NCBI GenBank assembly: GCA_016709315.1
Contig: JADJMZ010000004.1
Span: 124,001 to 188,000, forward strand
Length of the DNA stretch: 64,000 nt
Reading direction: 5' to 3'
DNA from: Ignavibacteria bacterium
GTDB taxonomy: Bacteria > Bacteroidota > Ignavibacteria > Tepidaquicellales > Tepidaquicellaceae
Part shown: positions 1-9,284 of the stretch, piece after piece
How the letters are laid out: each line of letters starts with the position of its first letter
Position numbering within the stretch: the first letter of the stretch is position 1
The notes under the pieces: model-generated
Database searches by the model: none
The model's input: only the letters and a program-made list of their open reading frames with translations
Told to the model about the DNA's origin: nothing
Translations under genes and position numbers: made by a program

Positions 1-22
1 TGCCATCTCTCTGTGATGGTTG

Positions 23-57
23 CAAATTACAAATTACTAATTACAAATTAAAGATTG
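23..57. repeat. Heptanucleotide satellite after truB
   Basis: Five consecutive 7-bp units, CAAATTA CAAATTA CTAATTA and so on, lie 21 bp beyond the truB stop codon. This is the first of several 7-bp-periodic satellites in the window that directly follow a stop codon. No gene is visible in positions 1-78. Confidence 0.7.
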
Positions 58-78
58 AAATTTATTTTTACAATTTAT

Positions 79-807
79 TTAAATGACTTCATCTGTAAAC
101 CTGTATCTGATCCCTTTTACTTCACTGTCAAGTCCTGAAAGATCATACTTTCCGATCCTGGTTCTTCTTAATTCTTTAAGATATCCCCCTACTCCAAGTC
201 TTTCTCCGAAATCATTTGCGATGGATCTGATGTATGTTCCTTTGCTGCTTGATATTCTGAACTTTAACTCTGACTCAGATACTTTTTTTATTTCAAATTC
301 TGAAATTATGATCTTTCTGGATTTTCTTTCTATTTCCTTCCCGGCTCTCGCTAATTTATATAATGGTTTGCCGTTATGCTTTATAGCGGAAAACATCGGA
401 GGCATTTGTTCGACTTCACCCAGAAATGTCTTACGAACAGATTCGATTTCTTCATCAGTAACTTTTACATTGTCAATTATATCTTCTTCCCTGCTTTCAG
501 TATCAAAACTTTTTGTCCTTGCGCCGATTCTGATTACTCCTTCATACTCTTTATCATATTCAATAAATTCATTTATTCTTTTTGTCATTTTATCCGAACA
601 GACAATTAATAGTCCCGTTGCTTTCGGGTCTAATGTTCCTGAATGACCGGCTTTTTTAAGATTAAATTTTTTTTTGAATATTCTGACAATGTCAAAACTT
701 GTAAAGTCTAACGGTTTATCAATTAAGAATATTTTGTTTGAATATGGAGAGAGTTGTTCTTTTATTTCTAAGGGATCTTCTGTTTCTGATTTTATATTTT
801 CTGTCAA
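79..807 (-). CDS. truB: tRNA pseudouridine(55) synthase TruB
   Basis: Converts U55 to pseudouridine in the T-loop of tRNAs, in the cytoplasm. The 242-residue product has the family pattern: an N-terminal LIDKPLDFTSFDIV segment, then GHSGTLDPKATGLL at about residues 55-68, which carries the catalytic Asp (GTLDP). RIGARTKSFDTES and the SSSKGTYIRSIANDFG segment follow. The start is TTG at 807, because the nearby upstream ATG (810-812) runs into a stop after one codon. It is the last gene visible in the rimP-nusA-infB-rbfA-truB series and lies 8 bp after rbfA, so it is probably co-transcribed and translationally linked. The length is normal for a TruB with a short C-terminal region. Confidence 0.95.
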   Translation of the reverse strand: MTENIKSETEDPLEIKEQLSPYSNKIFLIDKPLDFTSFDIVRIFKKKFNLKKAGHSGTLDPKATGLLIVCSDKMTKRINEFIEYDKEYEGVIRIGARTKSFDTESREEDIIDNVKVTDEEIESVRKTFLGEVEQMPPMFSAIKHNGKPLYKLARAGKEIERKSRKIIISEFEIKKVSESELKFRISSSKGTYIRSIANDFGERLGVGGYLKELRRTRIGKYDLSGLDSEVKGIRYRFTDEVI

Positions 808-815
808 AACATTAA

Positions 816-1206
816 TTAACTTTTCGCAATACTATCTGTTTCATCAGAATCAGGATCACTTTTTGAATCAATATTTAGTGTATTTATAAGTTTCTGAATT
901 TTATCCGCATACTCAATCGTGTCATCATGATAAAAATTCAAATCAGGCATGTACTTAAGTGAAATGTGCTTAGCAAGTAAAAATCTAATGTGTTTCTTTT
1001 ACTGTTAATTCTTTCAAGACATATATCTATTGGCTCTTTGTTCCCCAAAAACTCAGATATATCTTCGCAAGTTTCATATCAGGTGATACTATTACTTTCG
1101 ATATCGTAACCATTCCGATATCGCTTATCTCTGAAAGGTCTTTTGACATAGCTGAATTCAGCTTATGCTTTATTTCACCAGCTACTTTTTCTGTTCTTAC
1201 TGACAT
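816..1206 (-). CDS. rbfA: Ribosome-binding factor A (two frameshifts in this assembly)
   Basis: RbfA is a KH-like small protein that assists 16S rRNA maturation and 30S assembly in the cold. Translation from ATG at 1206 gives MSVRTEKVAGEIKHKLNSAM followed by DIGMVTISKVIVSPDMKLAKIYLS, the typical RbfA beginning. The frame is then lost at the A5 run 1047-1051 and again at the T3 run 993-995. Adding one base at each run restores a continuous protein of about 130 residues that ends just before truB. Both breaks are single-base losses in homopolymers, so sequencing error is likelier than a real double mutation. Position between infB and truB supports the identity. The acidic C-terminal tail (residues SDPDSDETD) is common in this group. 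Confidence 0.85.
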
Positions 1207-1214
1207 TTATACTT

Positions 1215-4107
1215 TTACAGCGTAATTAATTTACGTTTCGTTTCCACGATCCTGTAACCTTCTATAATATCTCCAACTTTCACATCATTAAAATTCTCCA
1301 GTCCTATTCCGCATTCATAACCTGATTCCACTTCTCTTACATCATCCTTAATTCTTTTTAAAGATGAAATTCCTCCGTCAAAAATTACAAACCCGTCCCT
1401 GAGAAGTCTTACTTTGTTGTTTCTGTTTATTTTACCGTCAAGTATGTAACATCCGGCGATAAGTCCGATCTTCGGCACTTTGAATATCTGTCTTACTTCT
1501 ATTGTAGCTGTTACTTCTTCGGATATATCCGGCGCTAACATTCCCTCGAGAGCATTTTTTACTTCATCTATCAGATTGTAAATGATATTGTATAATCTTA
1601 CATCAATGTTATTCTTTTCGGCAAGCTTTCTTGCGTTTAAATTCGGTCTTACATTAAATCCAATAACAATTGCGCCTGAAGCTTCTGCAAGTAATATATC
1701 GGATTCGCTTATTGCTCCGACCGCCTTATGTATTACAAGAACCTTGGTTTCATTTGTTGTCAGTTTATGCAGTGAATCAGCAAGCGCTTCAGCCGATCCG
1801 TCAGTATCCGCTTTTAAAATAATCTTCAGCTCTACCTGCTTGCCTTCATGTATCTGCTTGGAAATATCATCAAGAGTTACAAATCTAACCTGTCTGAAAT
1901 CCTGCTCGCGTTTAAGCTGCTGTCTTTTTAAAGAAATCGCTTTAGTGTCTCTTTCTGATTCAAGAACTACAAAAGTATCTCCCGCCTGAGGTACTCCGTC
2001 AAAACCCAGTACCACTACCGGCGTTGATGGCTTGGCTGTATCCATTTTGTTTTCCCTTACATCAAACATCGCTTTTACTTTTCCATTATATATTCCCGCA
2101 ACAAACGAATCACCTATTTTTAACGTGCCTTTCTGTACCAATACTGTTGCAATCGGTCCTTTTCCTTTATCAAGCTTAGCTTCCAGAACTACTCCTCTGG
2201 CTTCTTTGTCAGGATTTGCTTTCAATTCCAACAGCTCCGCTTCTACTAAAATTTTCTCCAGAAGCTGATCAATGTTCTTGCCGTGTTTCGCTGAAATTTC
2301 CACTGCCTGATATTTTCCACCCCATTCTTCGACCAATATATCTTTCTCTGACAACTGCTGTTTTATTCTTTCAGGATTCGCTTCCGGCTTGTCAACTTTG
2401 TTTATTGCAATTACAATCGGAACATTCGCTGCCCTCGCATGATTGATTGCTTCCACTGTCTGAGGCATTACGCTGTCATCAGCGGCGACCACAAGCACGA
2501 CTATATCCGCCGCCTGTCCGCCTCTTGCTCTCATTGCTGTAAAAGCTTCGTGTCCTGGAGTGTCAAGGAATGTGATTTCTTTACCTGAATCTAATTTAAC
2601 TTTATACGCTCCGATGTGCTGCGTTATTCCTCCGGCTTCTCCTGCAACGACATTTGCCTTTCGTAAATAATCCAGCAGAGAAGTCTTACCGTGATCAACA
2701 TGTCCCATGACTGTAACTACAGGAGCTCTGTCAACAAGCGATCCCTCCGGATCCGGTGTATCTTCAAGAGTATCCTCTTCATACTCCTTCATAAATTCAA
2801 TCGTATATCCGAAATCTCCGCCAATCAGCTCTATTATATCTTTTTCAAGTCTTTGATTAATGGAAATCATTATTCCAAGTTTGAAACAGTTTTTTATGAT
2901 ATCATTTGCATCTATTCCCATTAAATTGGCAAGTTCGGATGTAGAAATATACTCGCTGACTTTAAGTATATGCTTTGTTGATTCCTTTAATTCCAGTATC
3001 TTTTTTTCCTCTTCAATCCTCTCTTTTCTTTTCCTCTTCCTCGCAATGCTTCTTGCTGATGAAGCGGAATCGTCATCAATTTTTGCAAACGTATCTCTGA
3101 TTGCTTCGTCTATTTCTTTCTGAGTAGCGTCTTTAGCCCTGTGACCTTTTTCAAGCTTGACCCTCCTTCTTCTTTCAAGTTCGGTCTCGTATTTCTTTTT
3201 ATCCTTATCTTTTCTGTCCTTTATTTTTCTGTCTTCTATTAATCGTGACGGAGCGCTTGTTGCAGAAAACGGTCTCGCAGGCTTGCTTGCCGGAGGTGCG
3301 CCGGTCTCTGAAGCGGGCTTGGGTTTTCTCTTATCACCTTTAACATCTTTAAGAGTAACTTTTTCAAATGTCCCTTTCTTATGACCTCTGTCAAACGGCT
3401 TTCTCTTGTCACCTTCATACGGTTTCCTGAATTCTCTCTGCGGACGCGCCGGGGTTTCTTTATCCTTTGAAACTTCCGCCGGTTTAACAGGTAATGTTTC
3501 TTTCTTAATAGTGCTTTCAGCAGCTTTGACGGTTGTATCTTTCGGCTTCGGAATTTCTCTTGCTGGATATTTCTTAACCGGAGAATCTTCCTTCCTTTTT
3601 GTAACAAAATTACTCTTATCAGATTTATCATCAGCTCCGGTTCTTAATTTTTCATCTGCAATCCTCTTTGTCCTTTTTTCTCCTTCTCTTTTTCCTTCTG
3701 CTCATTAATTATTTTTTCTCTTTCAATATATGCAAGGAGTTCCTGTTTCTTTTTTTCCTCTTCCTTTCTTTTGTTTTCTTCCTCAATCATTTTTTTGAGC
3801 CGTTTCTCATCTTCTATCCTTTTCTTTTCTTCTTCTTCTTCTCTTATCTTTTCAGAAGCATCCGATATCTCTACGTGATATTTAGTAGAAAAATCAACAG
3901 ACTTCTTCAGTCTCTTGTCTTCTCTTTCCACATCTTTCCTGAAATGGCTGAAAACCTTCTCTACAATCTCCGGTTCAAGTGTAGTATTTATTGTAGCATC
4001 CACGCTTATGGATTTCAGGTAATCAAGCAGATCATCCTTGGAGATGTTGATATTCTTGACAATCGAAATTACTTTTGTTTCTTTATATTTGTTTCTGAAG
4101 AATGCAT
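1215..4107 (-). CDS. infB: Translation initiation factor IF-2 (frameshifted in N-terminal region)
   Basis: GTPase that brings initiator fMet-tRNA to the 30S subunit. The C-terminal 568 residues are intact, with G1 [12 protein letters not shown]3 DTPGHEAF and G4 NKVDKP, then IF2 domains II-IV. Upstream the frame stays open through a Lys/Glu/Arg- and Pro-rich linker typical of the variable IF2 N-domain, up to the A/T run at 3674-3679. There a one-base loss separates it from the N-terminal IF2N module ([20 protein letters not shown]). A second one-base loss near 4073-4080 would connect this to ATG 4107; that start is less certain. The full product would be about 960 residues. It lies 90 bp after nusA and 8 bp before rbfA. 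Base errors, not pseudogenisation, are the likely cause of the breaks. Confidence 0.92.
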
Positions 4108-4197
4108 ATATTATTTGATTTCTATAATTTCTGTTTTATGGGGATTGCTTTAAATTTTCAGTTCATTATTTTTCTTTAACTTTTTTAATAATTTCAA

Positions 4198-5294
4198 TTA
4201 AGATTCATCTTCTGTTTCATTCTCTTCTGTTTCATCTTCCGCATCTTCGTCTTCATCCTCTTCTTCTTCAGCTATTCTCACAACATCAATCTGATATCCG
4301 GTAAGCTTTGAGGCAAGCTTTATGTTTTGTCCGCTCTTTCCGATTATAAGACTTATCTGATCTTCATCAGCGTAAATTTTTGCAATTTTACAATCGTTGT
4401 CAAGATCTACGTCATTAGCTTTGCCGGTGATAAAGCTCGTGCAATGTACAATGCCGGATCTTCTGTGTAGTTTATCACGTCAATGTTTTCATTGCTAAGT
4501 TCCCTTACTATTGAGTGAATCCTTATTCCTTTCATCCTACGCACGCTCCGACTGCATCTATCCTGTCGTCATTTGAGATCACTGCAATCTTAGCTCTTTC
4601 ACCGGGCTCTCTGGCAATTCCTTTTATTTCTATTATGCCGTCATAAATCTCCGGAATTTCCAGTTCAAACAGCTTCTCAAGAAACTGTTCATCAGATCTC
4701 GAAACAATTATCAGTGGCGGACCGGATTGTCTCTTCTCAATGCTTTTACAATCGCTCTTATGTTGTCGCCTTTCTTATAACGCTCTTTCGGTATCTGCTC
4801 TCCCTTTGGGAAAATTATTTCATTGCTGTTGTGTATAAGAAGTATTGAAGTCGGCTTGATCTGGTAAATTTCCCCTACAAGTATTTCACCAAGAAGGTCC
4901 TTGTATGTGTTGTATGTCAACTCTTTTCAATTTCCCTTATCTTCTGATTGAGATTCTGTTTCAGATTTATTACCATCCTTCTTCCAAAATCTATGATCGG
5001 AATCTCCTCTACATAATCATCCCCTACTTCAAAATCTTCGCCCGATTTTTCTTTTGCAGTCTCTACATCTATTCCTGTATTCGGATCCTTAACCTCTTCC
5101 ACAACTACCTTGTTCAGATATATTTCTATATCACCCTTTTCCATATTTACCATAATATTAAAATTCGAATCCAGTCCGTATTTCTTTTCCATCATTTTGT
5201 TAAATGAATCTTTTATAACGCTCGCAAGGATATCTCTGTCAATATTCTTGTCTTTTGCCATTATTGAAAAAGCATCAACAATTTCTGATTTCAT
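4198..5294 (-). CDS. nusA: Transcription termination/antitermination protein NusA (four frameshifts)
   Basis: NusA binds RNA polymerase and modulates pausing, termination and antitermination. ATG at 5294 gives the NusA N-terminal domain ([20 protein letters not shown]). The S1 part follows ([20 protein letters not shown]), then the KH part with [39 protein letters not shown] and a terminal KH2 segment [20 protein letters not shown]. The protein ends in an acidic tail. The frame breaks at 4919-4920, 4722-4723, about 4535 and 4420-4422. Each break is repaired by adding one base to a short homopolymer, giving about 365 residues. Four independent errors in an essential gene point to assembly quality, not inactivation. 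Its place between rimP and infB is the classic operon order. Confidence 0.9.
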
Positions 5295-5315
5295 TTTATT
5301 TCTTTATTTTTAAAT

Positions 5316-5792
5316 TTATTTTGAGAAACTGATTTTAACTCTTGATTCTTTTATGTCACTGAAGTTTATTTTCCTTGATTCCACACTGTTTTTCTTTCCT
5401 TTTTCTTTTATGATTATTTCAAGGAATATATGTCCGCTATCAGAATCTTCAACGCTTTCTAACTTACCTTCCGCTTTCTCACCGCTTTGAAGTTCGATCT
5501 CTAATATTCTGCCAATGTGCTTTTTTAACTGCCATAAGTAACGGAATGATCTTTCAGCTCCGGGTGATGAAACTACTAACTTGGATAAATCTTTAATAAT
5601 TAATTTTGTGTCAACCAGATCATTCAATTCCCTGTTTATCGCTGCTAACTCATTTATATTTATTCCGTCCTCTTTGTCTACATATACTTCAGCTACTTTC
5701 GTACCCTTCTCACCGCGTAATACGAGTTCGATTATTCTGTAATCAGAGCTGCTGAAATACTCTTCTATGATTGATTTTAATTCGTTTTCCAT
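5316..5792 (-). CDS. rimP: Ribosome maturation factor RimP
   Basis: RimP is needed for 30S subunit maturation. The 158-residue product from ATG 5792 has the N-terminal alpha/beta domain with VAEVYVDKEDGININELAAI and the motif VSSPGAERSF (family LEVSSPGxxRPL), followed by the SH3-like C-terminal domain (GRILEIEL, EGKLESVEDSDSGHIFLEI). An in-frame extension to 5828 would translate straight through a terminator-like hairpin, so the ATG at 5792 is preferred. No convincing Shine-Dalgarno is present because the T9 tract lies directly upstream. First gene of the rimP-nusA-infB-rbfA-truB series. Confidence 0.93.
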   Translation of the reverse strand: MENELKSIIEEYFSSSDYRIIELVLRGEKGTKVAEVYVDKEDGININELAAINRELNDLVDTKLIIKDLSKLVVSSPGAERSFRYLWQLKKHIGRILEIELQSGEKAEGKLESVEDSDSGHIFLEIIIKEKGKKNSVESRKINFSDIKESRVKISFSK

Positions 5793-5798
5793 TTTTGC

Positions 5799-5825
5799 AA
5801 AAAAAAAGTGGGTCTCACAACCCAC
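5799..5825 (-). terminator. Terminator-like hairpin directly upstream of rimP
   Basis: On the minus strand GTGGGT-TGTGAG-ACCCAC is followed at once by nine T residues, then the rimP start seven bases later. The 6-bp stem plus U9 is a minimal intrinsic terminator. No minus-strand gene lies upstream within 2 kb to be terminated, so it could be a leader attenuator for the translation-factor operon. That role is inference. Confidence 0.6.
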
Positions 5826-5940
5826 CATATCATTAACATTAAAGACATTGCAAAATACAACAACCGCCTCTTAAATACAAGCTAAAGATTTATATAATCT
5901 GTTCTGACGACCACATCCGTCCATAACGCTCTTAACTACA

Positions 5941-5996
5941 AAGTTCACGAAAAATGTACAAAGAACGCAAAGTTAAAAAATAAATAATTCTTTGTG
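5941..5996. repeat. Dispersed palindromic repeat, CAAAG family (short copy)
   Basis: The segment has arms GTACAAAGAACGCAAAG and CTTTGTGTTC around an A/T centre. It resembles the longer imperfect palindromes near 10.2, 12.6 and 57.9 kb, whose arms contain repeated (N)CNCAAAG units. It does not code. Confidence 0.45.
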
Positions 5997-6047
5997 TTCA
6001 TAATGTTAAAATAATATTCACCAGATTGGTAAACCTAACTACAACGG

Positions 6048-6224
6048 ATGCTTTTAAAGAAGCTTAAAAATAACATTTATAAGCATACTAATGAGTTTTC
6101 TGCAATTAAAAAATCTTTTGGTCGGCAATCAGAGAAGGTTACCTTTTTTTGTGAAAATGAATATGCCATAGTACAAATGGAACTAAAACTTATGAATAAT
6201 ACATTAGATATTAATACGTTATAA
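6048..6224 (+). CDS. Small ORF, unknown (58 residues)
   Basis: An open frame from ATG 6048 encodes 58 residues beginning MLLKKLKNNIYKHTNEFSA. It is basic at the N-terminus and has no recognisable motif, signal peptide or membrane segment. It ends 31 bp before the TerC-family gene and is on the same strand. No ribosome-binding site is evident. The surrounding 5829-6255 interval otherwise holds only the short palindromic repeat. It may be a chance frame in AT-rich DNA. Confidence 0.25.
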   Translation: MLLKKLKNNIYKHTNEFSAIKKSFGRQSEKVTFFCENEYAIVQMELKLMNNTLDINTL

Positions 6225-6255
6225 TTATTTAAAATTCATTAAATAAATTAAATTT

Positions 6256-7179
6256 ATGATATTTGATTACTGGATCTGGATAGGATTCTCCCTGTTCCTG
6301 ATTATCATGCTCGCCTTAGACCTCGGAGTTTTTCACAAGCATTCCCATATAGTAGAATTCAAAGAATCCATTATCTGGAGTTGTATATGGATAGGGTTGG
6401 CATTTATCTTCAACGGTGGTATTTTTTATTTTGCAGGTTATACTAAAGGGATGGAGTTTCTTACCGGATATTTAATAGAAAAATCCTTAAGCATTGATAA
6501 TATCTTTATTATAGCATTAATATTCTCTTACTTTGCCGTTCCGCGCGAATATCAGCACAGAGTTCTATTTTGGGGAGTATTAGGAGCATTGATAATGAGA
6601 GCAATACTTATAGCCCTGGGAAGTACTTTAATAAAAGAATTCTCCTGGATAATTTATATATTCGGAGTGTTCCTGGTTATCACCGGGGTAAAAATGTATT
6701 TTCAGAATCAGCAGTCAATTCATCCTGATAAAAATCCATTAGTAAAGCTAGTTAAGAAATTTTTCAAAGTATCAACTGAATACAGCGGGGAAAAATTTTT
6801 CATAAAAGAAAATGGTAAACTGATTGCAACACCTCTTTTTATAGTTTTAATATTAGTAGAAACAACTGATCTGATTTTTGCTGTTGATTCAATACCGGCA
6901 ATTTTTGCAATTACTCAAGACCCGTTTATTGTATTTACATCAAATGCTTTTGCAATTCTGGGGCTGAGGTCTTTGTATTTTGCACTCGCAGGCGTTATTC
7001 ACAAATTCTATTATCTTAAAGCCGGTTTATCTGTAATCCTGGTTTTCGTTGGGATAAAAATGATTCTTATAGATATTTATAAGATTCCAATCGGAGTCTC
7101 ACTTGGGTTCATTACTTTAGTTATAGTAATTTCTGTATATGCATCATTAAAAAAAAATAAAAGAGAGTTACAAATTTAA
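6256..7179 (+). CDS. TerC/Alx-family integral membrane protein
   Basis: TerC-family proteins are inner-membrane proteins linked to metal homeostasis; several export manganese, including during metalation of secreted enzymes. The 307-residue product has about eight hydrophobic helices. It has the family hallmarks LALDLGVFHK near residue 22, EKSLSIDNIFIIALIFSYF near residue 75, and VETTDLIFAVDSIPAIFAIT near residue 200; the paired acidic residues (E-S-L-S-x-D, and ETTD with AVDSIPA) are the presumed metal sites. The central cytoplasmic loop (residues 150-190) is basic. Only 7 bp separate it from the ion-channel gene downstream, so the two are likely co-transcribed. I looked for a yybP-ykoY manganese riboswitch in the leader and saw none. 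Confidence 0.9.
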   Translation: MIFDYWIWIGFSLFLIIMLALDLGVFHKHSHIVEFKESIIWSCIWIGLAFIFNGGIFYFAGYTKGMEFLTGYLIEKSLSIDNIFIIALIFSYFAVPREYQHRVLFWGVLGALIMRAILIALGSTLIKEFSWIIYIFGVFLVITGVKMYFQNQQSIHPDKNPLVKLVKKFFKVSTEYSGEKFFIKENGKLIATPLFIVLILVETTDLIFAVDSIPAIFAITQDPFIVFTSNAFAILGLRSLYFALAGVIHKFYYLKAGLSVILVFVGIKMILIDIYKIPIGVSLGFITLVIVISVYASLKKNKRELQI

Positions 7180-7186
7180 ATAAGAT

Positions 7187-8017
7187 ATGGAACATAGAAA
7201 ACATTTGGCGAAATTTCTTGATGGTAATAAGGCACAGTATTTTATTTCAGGGCTGATTTTTATCAATGCGATAACTCTTGGTCTTGAAACTTCAGCAAGT
7301 ATAAGATCATCATTAGGAATTTACCTGCAGATATTTGACAATTTCGTAATATTTGTATTTGCAACCGAGATCTCATTAAAACTATACGCAAACGGGTTTA
7401 AGTTTTTTAAAAGCGGCTGGAATCTATTTGATTTTACTATTGTGTTTATCTCATTAATTCCTACGACAGGTTCATTATCAGTATTACGAGCGCTGAGAGT
7501 GCTCAGGATATTAAGATTGCTGAAGATGGCACCGAGATTGAAGTTTATTGTAAATTCATTATTTAAATCTGTTCCCGATCTTATATGGATTTTCATATTG
7601 ATCTTAATGTTCTATTATCTGTTCAGCGTCATGGGTACAAAGCTTTTTGGCGAGTCATTTCCGGAATTATTCGGTACACTTACAATTTCAATGTTCACGT
7701 TGTTCCAGCTTATGACTCTTGAAGACTGGGTGAACGGGATTGCAAAGCCAATTATGGAAGTATATCCGTATGCTTATGTTTACTTTATTTCTTTTATTAT
7801 CATCACTTCTGTAGTTGTTCTGAATCTCATCATCGCTGTGATTGTCAGCGGACTTGAAGCAGTTCAGACAGAGGATAGAAAAATTCTAATTGATGAGCTT
7901 GAAAAAGATATTGAAAGTGACAAACTGGAAATACTGACAGAGTTGAGATCTTTGAAAAATAAACTTTCCGATATTGAAAATTCGATTCTTAATTCTTCAG
8001 TTAACAAGAAATCCTGA
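7187..8017 (+). CDS. Voltage-gated cation channel, bacterial NaChBac type
   Basis: The 276-residue protein is a single six-helix channel subunit that should assemble as a tetramer. S4 is clear: arginines at residues 101, 104, 107 and 110 repeat every third position, followed by Lys113. The pore loop reads TLFQLMTLEDW (residues 171-181), aligning with TLESW of NaChBac and NavAb. The Ser after the filter Glu is replaced by Asp180. S6 (VVLNLIIAVIVSG) is followed by a charged C-terminal coiled-coil, as in the family. The acidic ED pair could favour calcium over sodium, which is inference. It lies 7 bp downstream of the TerC-family gene. Confidence 0.9.
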   Translation: MEHRKHLAKFLDGNKAQYFISGLIFINAITLGLETSASIRSSLGIYLQIFDNFVIFVFATEISLKLYANGFKFFKSGWNLFDFTIVFISLIPTTGSLSVLRALRVLRILRLLKMAPRLKFIVNSLFKSVPDLIWIFILILMFYYLFSVMGTKLFGESFPELFGTLTISMFTLFQLMTLEDWVNGIAKPIMEVYPYAYVYFISFIIITSVVVLNLIIAVIVSGLEAVQTEDRKILIDELEKDIESDKLEILTELRSLKNKLSDIENSILNSSVNKKS

Positions 8018-8031
8018 AACATATAAATTTC

Positions 8032-8195
8032 TTACTGTATGAATTTTATCTGACCCCCGATCGATTTTGTCTCTTCTATTTTGACTCCGGTGCCATTTAT
8101 CAAAGCATCAACAGCTTCAGCAACATAACGGTTACCTGCTTTATCAGGATAAGTTCCGAGATATTTTTTGATCATATCATTTTTGTCCCCTCTGA
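8032..8195 (-). pseudogene. Remnant of a redoxin/thioredoxin-like protein C-terminus
   Basis: A minus-strand frame ending at stop 8032 reads about 54 residues, including MIKKYLGTYPDKAGNRYVAE and ending TKSIGGQIKFIQ. This resembles the C-terminal tail of thioredoxin-like redoxin proteins (a segment such as ALLxGKxVxxxxTxxIGCxIK). The usual Cys in that tail is Gly-Gly here. There is no start codon or catalytic domain. The frame upstream merges into a CAAAG-type palindromic repeat, suggesting truncation by insertion or deletion there. Family assignment is tentative. The rest of 8196-8387 holds no gene that I can see. Confidence 0.4.
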
Positions 8196-8262
8196 GACGC
8201 AAAGACTCTAAGAAAAAATTTGAAGAATTATAGAACTTCGGGTCTTTGAGGCATACTTGAAT
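8190..8262. repeat. Dispersed palindromic repeat, CAAAG family
   Basis: The arms GAGACGCAAAGACTCTAAG and GGTCTTTGAGGCATAC are arranged as an imperfect inverted repeat around an A/T-rich centre. This is the same style as the copies near 10.2, 12.6 and 57.9 kb. It abuts the upstream edge of the redoxin remnant. Confidence 0.5.
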
Positions 8263-8387
8263 CTATAGTTTTTGGACATCTCCGGTTGTTGCATTATAAG
8301 TTGTTTGCTAACCTTAACTTATTAGCTTTGGGGTTGGGAACGGTCTTGAATTGAAAAACTTACATTTGCGTAACTTCAGTTTATAAA

Positions 8388-9163
8388 TCAACGGTCAAAC
8401 AACTCAGCAAAAAATACTTTCATAGCTTCCCATGATCTCTTGTCAGCATTTTTATTGTAAGCTGCACCTTTTGACGGATCATTGCCTGCGCTTTCCATTG
8501 TAAATGAGTGAACTGCTCCGCTGTATTGCGTTAAGACATAATCAACATTTCCTTCCTCCATCTCTTTCTTAAATGCTGTTACATCTGCTTCAGGAACAAA
8601 CGGATCTATCGCTCCGTGCTGTACGGAAATTTTGCATCTGATCTTTCCGGCTCCCTGATCAGGTGATTTCAGCGATCCATGAAAACTCACAACTCCTTTT
8701 ATATCAGCTCCGCTTCTCGCAAGTTCAAGTACAGCTCCGCCTCCGAAACAATATCCTATCGCAGCTATTTTTTCGGGATCAACGGATATCTGTTTCTTAA
8801 GTTCATTCAGTCCGGCTGTAACTCTTTCTCTGAACAGGTTTACATCCGAATAATATTTTCCCGCTTCTTTCCTGCTTCTTCCGGTGAAGAAGGTCTGATT
8901 CCTTTTCCGTATATATCAGCGGCAAAAGCTATGTATCCCATTTCAGCAAGCTGCCTCGCACGCATTTTTTCATAATCACTAAGTCCTTTCCACTGATGAA
9001 TAATCAGTATTCCCGGACTCATACTGCTTTTGCTGTTATCATAAGCAAGATATCCCTGAAGCAAATTGCTGCCGTCGTAGTATTCGACGTCTTTTGTTAT
9101 TATTTCCGATTTTACATTCATAGCTGTGATAAAAATTAATAGAATAACAATTACAAATTTCAT
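8388..9163 (-). CDS. Dienelactone-hydrolase-family protein, exported (frameshifted)
   Basis: An alpha/beta hydrolase of the dienelactone hydrolase type. ATG 9163 begins a signal peptide (MKFVIVILLIFITAMNVKS), then GILIIHQWKGLSDYEKMRAR. The frame breaks at the T3 run 8868-8870; adding one base joins it to the C-terminal part. That part holds the nucleophile elbow GYCFGGG (Cys nucleophile as in this family), the Asp motif GAIDPFVPE and the His motif GAVHSFTM. All three triad residues are present, so the enzyme is probably intact in the organism. Total about 258 residues. A good ribosome-binding site (AAAGGAGCGG) precedes the start. Substrate unknown. Confidence 0.85.
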
Positions 9164-9284
9164 TTACCGCTCCTTTTTATTTTTCACAATTTAAAATAAA
9201 AAATCCTTTTATTGAAATGACAATTCAAGTGTATAAAAATTGAAATTATCATAATATTATTTTGTGTGTATATTGAAAATAATT

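Noticed and set aside
83..646. Plus-strand protein antisense to truB
   Set aside because: A shadow of truB in a Ser/Phe/Leu-rich frame typical of reverse translation of Lys/Glu/Arg-rich coding sequence.
3239..3631. Arg/Lys-rich 130-residue protein opposite infB
   Set aside because: It is an out-of-frame translation of the low-complexity infB linker; the infB frame is continuous and conserved in style.
6000..6255. yybP-ykoY manganese riboswitch before the TerC-family gene
   Set aside because: No conserved core or paired elements of that riboswitch could be recognised in the leader; only AT-rich sequence and a short ORF.
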